Shown here piece after piece: positions 13,508 to 16,159 of a DNA stretch of 16,159 nucleotides. A program made the position numbers and the translations under genes. Location: positions 1 through 16,159 of the forward strand of contig CBDVBD010000067.1 of NCBI GenBank assembly GCA_965372135.1. Reading direction: 5' to 3'. Numbering within the stretch: the stretch's first letter is position 1; each line of letters begins with the position of its first letter. The notes under the pieces were generated by a model that searched no databases, was not told the DNA's origin, and saw only the letters and a list, made by a program, of their open reading frames with translations. The DNA comes from CBDVBD01 sp965372135 (lineage in GTDB: Bacteria > Electryoneota > RPQS01 > CBDVBD01).

Positions 13508-13915
13508 ATGGCAATCGTAGCAAAAGACATCCTCGACACCATTCTGGGACATGTGGAAAAGTTAGCCACCACAAAAACCATCATGGGTGAGCCGATGACA
13601 GTAGGCGATAAAACCATTATCCCGGTGATGAAAGTAATGGTGGGATTCGGCGCCGGCGGCGGCGAAGGCGAAGCACCCACCAAAGTCGAGAAAAAATCTG
13701 CCGCTGGTTCCGGCGGTGGCGGAGGCGGTGGATTATCGATCTCCCCAGCCGGGTTTATCGTGATCGACGGCGACAAAATCAGTATCCACGGACCGAAACC
13801 CAAAGCCTTCGAATCACTGTTTGATACCGTGTTCGAATCGGTGCCGGACATGGTGGGAAAAATTGTGGATATCGCCGGGAAGAAGAAAGAGGAGAAGAAG
13901 GAAGAGAAAAAATAG
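13508..13915 (+). CDS. ytfJ: GerW/YtfJ-family protein
   Basis: The family pattern is complete. A helical N-terminus is followed by GEPMTVGDKTIIPVMKVMVGFGAGGGEG (a GFGAGGG signature), then a variable linker with a long glycine run at about residues 70-80 (GSGGGGGGG), LSISPAGFIVIDGD, and a helical end. The last 12 residues are almost only Lys and Glu. In B. subtilis GerW (YtfJ) is a forespore protein needed for germination, but homologues occur in many bacteria that do not sporulate and their role there is unknown. No other sporulation gene is in the window. AAGGAGG lies 6 bases before the ATG. Its composition is like the chromosome and unlike the AT-rich cassette, supporting the view that it and DUF2953 (9766-10482) were once neighbours. 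Confidence 0.88.
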   Translation: MAIVAKDILDTILGHVEKLATTKTIMGEPMTVGDKTIIPVMKVMVGFGAGGGEGEAPTKVEKKSAAGSGGGGGGGLSISPAGFIVIDGDKISIHGPKPKAFESLFDTVFESVPDMVGKIVDIAGKKKEEKKEEKK

Positions 13916-13974
13916 GATCTTCCGTATCCCCTTATGGTTATTAACTAAATAACCTAACATCTGAGTTGTGATAG

Positions 13975-13994
13975 CACCACAATTTATTGTGGTG
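13975..13994 (+). repeat. CACCACAA/TTGTGGTG hairpin
   Basis: An 8-bp perfect stem (13975-13982 with 13987-13994) around TTTA lies 60 bases after the GerW-like stop codon. No T run follows, so it is at most a weak terminator. Confidence 0.45.
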
Positions 13995-14019
13995 TTAAGA
14001 AGGAACTAACACACACCCT

Positions 14020-14035
14020 AACCGCTTCAGCGGTT
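14020..14035 (+). repeat. AACCGC/GCGGTT hairpin
   Basis: AACCGC-TTCA-GCGGTT is a perfect 6-bp stem with four-base loop in the spacer 13916-14198. It is followed by TTATCCTT, which is too poor in T for a clear terminator. Confidence 0.4.
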
Positions 14036-14079
14036 TATCCTTCAGTGGTTTTCATTAGGAAAGATAATTAGATCGTTTG

Positions 14080-14134
14080 TCGGGTTTTCCGCCAAAAGGC
14101 GGACCTTCGGCTTCCCTTACGTTCCGGAACCCGA
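14080..14134 (+). repeat. Nested palindromic repeat with TCCGCC hairpin
   Basis: The outer arms TCGGGTT (14080-14086) and AACCCGA (14128-14134) are perfectly complementary. They enclose TCCGCC-AAAA-GGCGGA (14088-14103) and end in the palindrome GTTCCGGAAC (14121-14130). The right arm is shared with the repeat at 13415-13447. Confidence 0.55.
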
Positions 14135-14140
14135 TCTACC

Positions 14141-14175
14141 AAAAACAAAAACGGCTCGGAAAATCCGAGCCGTTT
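14141..14175 (-). terminator. Rho-independent terminator of the phosphatase gene
   Basis: A perfect 12-bp stem (14149-14160 with 14164-14175) closes a 3-base loop. On the minus strand it is followed by TTTTTGTTTTT (reverse complement of 14141-14151), 24 bases after the stop codon of the phosphatase gene. The plus-strand side has only three T, though weak bidirectional action is possible. Confidence 0.88.
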
Positions 14176-14198
14176 GTAAGCCCCCCTCCATGATAGTA

Positions 14199-15494
14199 TC
14201 ACTTTATCAAATCGCTCAAGGCGGATGATTCCTGTTCCGTAACGGGTTCCTCAGCAACGGATTTCTTAGCTTTGGACGCCTTCTCCGGGCGGTATTCGAC
14301 GCACATCAATGCCACATCGTCATCCGGAGTGCGGTCGCCGGTGCGGTGGTGGAAGTCCTGGATCAGGTTGTCCAGTAACTGAGACGCCGGTAGTCCGGCG
14401 TGCTTTAGAATACTTTGCTGCAGGCGCTCGTCGCCGTATTGTTCGTGTTCATTGATCCGGTTGTCGGTGATGCCGTCGGTGAATAAGATGATTTGATCGC
14501 CGGGATTCAGGACTTTGGATTTTTGTTCCAAATCCAATCGAGGGTCTAACCCCAAGAAGAATCCGCGGCATTCCAAACGTTCACATCCACCGTCTTTCCT
14601 GAGCAGAAACGGGGATGGATGCCCGCAACTGGTGTAGCTTAAGTTGCCGGTTTTTGTGTTTAATATGCCATAGAAGCAGGTGAGGTAATAGGATTCGGGG
14701 ATGATTTTCAGTAGTTGAGTATTGATGCTCTCCATGAATTTCGCCGGGGTTTTGACGAATGCGGCGGCATTCAATAACAGGGTCTTCAGCACCACCACTA
14801 CTAACGACGCCGCCACGCCGTGACCGGATACATCCGCAATCAACATACCGATGTGTTTGTTATCGATGGCGGCAACGTCGTAGAAATCACCGCCCAGGAC
14901 TTCCGCCGGGATATGCCGGGTGGAAATCGCGGCACCGCCGGGGATTGCCAATTCACGCGGGGGCAGCAACCCCATCTGGATGTGCTGTGCCATTTCCAGA
15001 TCCCGACGCATGATACGCTTGCGTTCCCGCAACTCACGACGGTTGCGTGCCACCTCCAGCCCCAACGCCAACACCCGTTCCAGTTCGTGAGGGTTGATAG
15101 GCGTGGGCAGGACATGGAAAGCGCCCTTACGCATAACCTCCACCGCCTGCCGCACTTCCTCACTTCGGGAAATCAACAGCACCGGGATGTCGGGCTTTTT
15201 CTGATTGAAGGATTCCAGAAAACCACCCGGGTCGGACGACATCGCCTGATCGAACACCAACAGATCGATCGTCCGGTTTTCGATCAGGGAATCCAAGGTT
15301 CCGGGGTCATCGGTGTAGTCGATTTTCAGGCTGGCGTCCAACTCACCCAGAGCTAAACACAAACTTGAGCGCAGACTTTCACTGCCCACCACCACTATCC
15401 ATTCGTCTATAGCGGAATCGGTCAACATAAAAACATCTCCGGGAATTACCGATTCTTGTGACATAGTCTTTATAATACGGACATAATCCGTCAT
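14199..15494 (-). CDS. PP2C/SpoIIE-type serine phosphatase with degenerate receiver domain (RsbU-like)
   Basis: The 431-residue protein joins an N-terminal receiver-like domain (about 32-145), a charged helical linker (about 147-175, ending AQHIQMGLLPP) typical of RsbU relatives, and a PP2C-type phosphatase domain. In the latter the metal-binding motifs GGDFYD (201-206), DVSGHG (221-226), FTDGITD (338-344) and DDDVA (391-395) are intact. The last 35 residues are a low-complexity tail. Such enzymes dephosphorylate anti-anti-sigma factors in partner switching. No such partner gene is in the window. The receiver keeps Asp82 and Ser109 but lacks the acidic pair after strand 1 (VVVGSES) and the conserved Lys (Thr131 in LPTPIN). 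ATG 15494 has no good ribosome-binding site; ATG 15428 has GGAG about nine bases before it and may be the real start, giving 409 residues. Confidence 0.92.
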   Translation of the reverse strand: MTDYVRIIKTMSQESVIPGDVFMLTDSAIDEWIVVVGSESLRSSLCLALGELDASLKIDYTDDPGTLDSLIENRTIDLLVFDQAMSSDPGGFLESFNQKKPDIPVLLISRSEEVRQAVEVMRKGAFHVLPTPINPHELERVLALGLEVARNRRELRERKRIMRRDLEMAQHIQMGLLPPRELAIPGGAAISTRHIPAEVLGGDFYDVAAIDNKHIGMLIADVSGHGVAASLVVVVLKTLLLNAAAFVKTPAKFMESINTQLLKIIPESYYLTCFYGILNTKTGNLSYTSCGHPSPFLLRKDGGCERLECRGFFLGLDPRLDLEQKSKVLNPGDQIILFTDGITDNRINEHEQYGDERLQQSILKHAGLPASQLLDNLIQDFHHRTGDRTPDDDVALMCVEYRPEKASKAKKSVAEEPVTEQESSALSDLIK

Positions 15495-15524
15495 TTACTA
15501 TATCGGCAGAAATTCCTGGAGATG

Positions 15525-16157
15525 TTAGCGTTTTGAGGCTGCTAATATGTGTTCGGTTTCAGCGAGGATGCTTGTGCGGGATTGACGTTCCCGGTATAGG
15601 ATGTCAAACCCGGATAGGAGTTTCGAGATCTCCTGAGGTTGATAGTAAGCGTAAAAACGCGGAAATCCGCCGGACGCAGCAGGATGATGATCCATGCCTT
15701 CGCCGGATCCGATTAGGTAGTTGAAATAAAAGACCCCGCGGGGAATCAAAGACTGGCGTATGGAATCCAGCACATGGCTGAGAATCTCCTTGGGGAAGTG
15801 GTATATGACCCCAGACGCCCAGATACCACCGAATTGATGCCGTTTAAACCCCCAGGATGCGGCATCCATCCTGATCAATAACCCGCGCGGCAATCGTTGT
15901 CGGGCGTAGGATAACATGATAGAAGACAAGTCCACACCCACTCCGAATACACCATGGGACCTCAAAAGCTCCAAGTCCCGACCGTCACCGCAACCCAAGT
16001 CCAATACTGGAAATCCGGGGACGACAAGGGCGTTTAGGAAACGGTCGATCCATCGTCCAGTGGTTTGACGCGCTTCATACTGAACACCCGTCAGATGGAG
16101 ATAGTAGGGGGCGATCCGATCGTAACTGTCAACTGTAGTCTGCACTTGCGAGATCAT
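15525..16157 (-). CDS. Class I SAM-dependent methyltransferase
   Basis: This 210-residue protein has a Rossmann-type methyltransferase core. The helical N-terminus contains SYDRIAPYY, common in methyltransferase family 11/25 proteins. Motif I is VLDLGCGDG (51-59), the acidic residue binding the SAM ribose is Asp76 (VGVDLS), and then come DAASWGF and IWASGVIYHFPKE near motifs II-III. The target molecule (small molecule, lipid, protein or RNA) cannot be told. The ATG at 16157 is two bases from the window edge, so its ribosome-binding site, and a possible longer start, are not visible. It ends 30 bases before the phosphatase start on the same strand, so the two may be co-transcribed and share the terminator at 14141-14175. 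Confidence 0.85.
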   Translation of the reverse strand: MISQVQTTVDSYDRIAPYYLHLTGVQYEARQTTGRWIDRFLNALVVPGFPVLDLGCGDGRDLELLRSHGVFGVGVDLSSIMLSYARQRLPRGLLIRMDAASWGFKRHQFGGIWASGVIYHFPKEILSHVLDSIRQSLIPRGVFYFNYLIGSGEGMDHHPAASGGFPRFYAYYQPQEISKLLSGFDILYRERQSRTSILAETEHILAASKR

Positions 16158-16159
16158 TA

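Noticed and set aside
13384..13851. 155-residue minus-strand frame opposite the GerW-like gene
   Set aside because: It is the reverse shadow of a well-supported family gene; its proline run mirrors the glycine run.

Overview
The window looks like a chromosomal segment of a free-living, probably Gram-negative bacterium with moderate-to-high GC. The sequence does not fix the phylum. The combination of a secreted solenoid/HEAT protein, a GerW/DUF2953 gene pair without other sporulation genes, and intergenic regions packed with palindromic repeats resembles genomes of candidate phyla around the FCB group, but this is only an impression.

Left part (1-5201): the 3' end of a membrane protein that looks like a SLATT/DUF4231 effector (1-302). 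A promoter-led lysine/diaminopimelate operon follows, dapA-dapB (553-2206), closed by an intrinsic terminator. Next come a Cu+-exporting P-type ATPase with two metal-binding domains (copA, 2286-4724) and a small DinB-fold protein (4740-5201), probably co-transcribed.

Middle (5202-9675): a 386-bp gene-free spacer is almost entirely hairpins and short tandem repeats. It is followed by a 966-residue exported protein built of about a dozen GxDxY solenoid repeats plus C-terminal HEAT repeats (5588-8488), and then an M42-family metallo-aminopeptidase (8596-9675).

Accessory part (9766-13915): a DUF2953 (YtfI-like) membrane protein and a GerW/YtfJ-like protein, which are adjacent in Bacillus, are separated here by a visibly AT-rich two-gene cassette. 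The cassette encodes a KAP-family P-loop NTPase (10510-12663) and a protein with the motif order of the uracil-DNA-glycosylase superfamily (12684-13406). It has its own strong ribosome-binding site between the two genes, low GC, and a dispersed repeat at its right edge. It is the best candidate for an undescribed, possibly anti-phage, system in this window.

Right part (13916-16159): another hairpin-rich spacer, ending in a terminator for two minus-strand genes. These are a class I SAM methyltransferase (15525-16157) and a PP2C/SpoIIE-type serine phosphatase with a degenerate receiver domain (14199-15494), a RsbU-like signalling protein.
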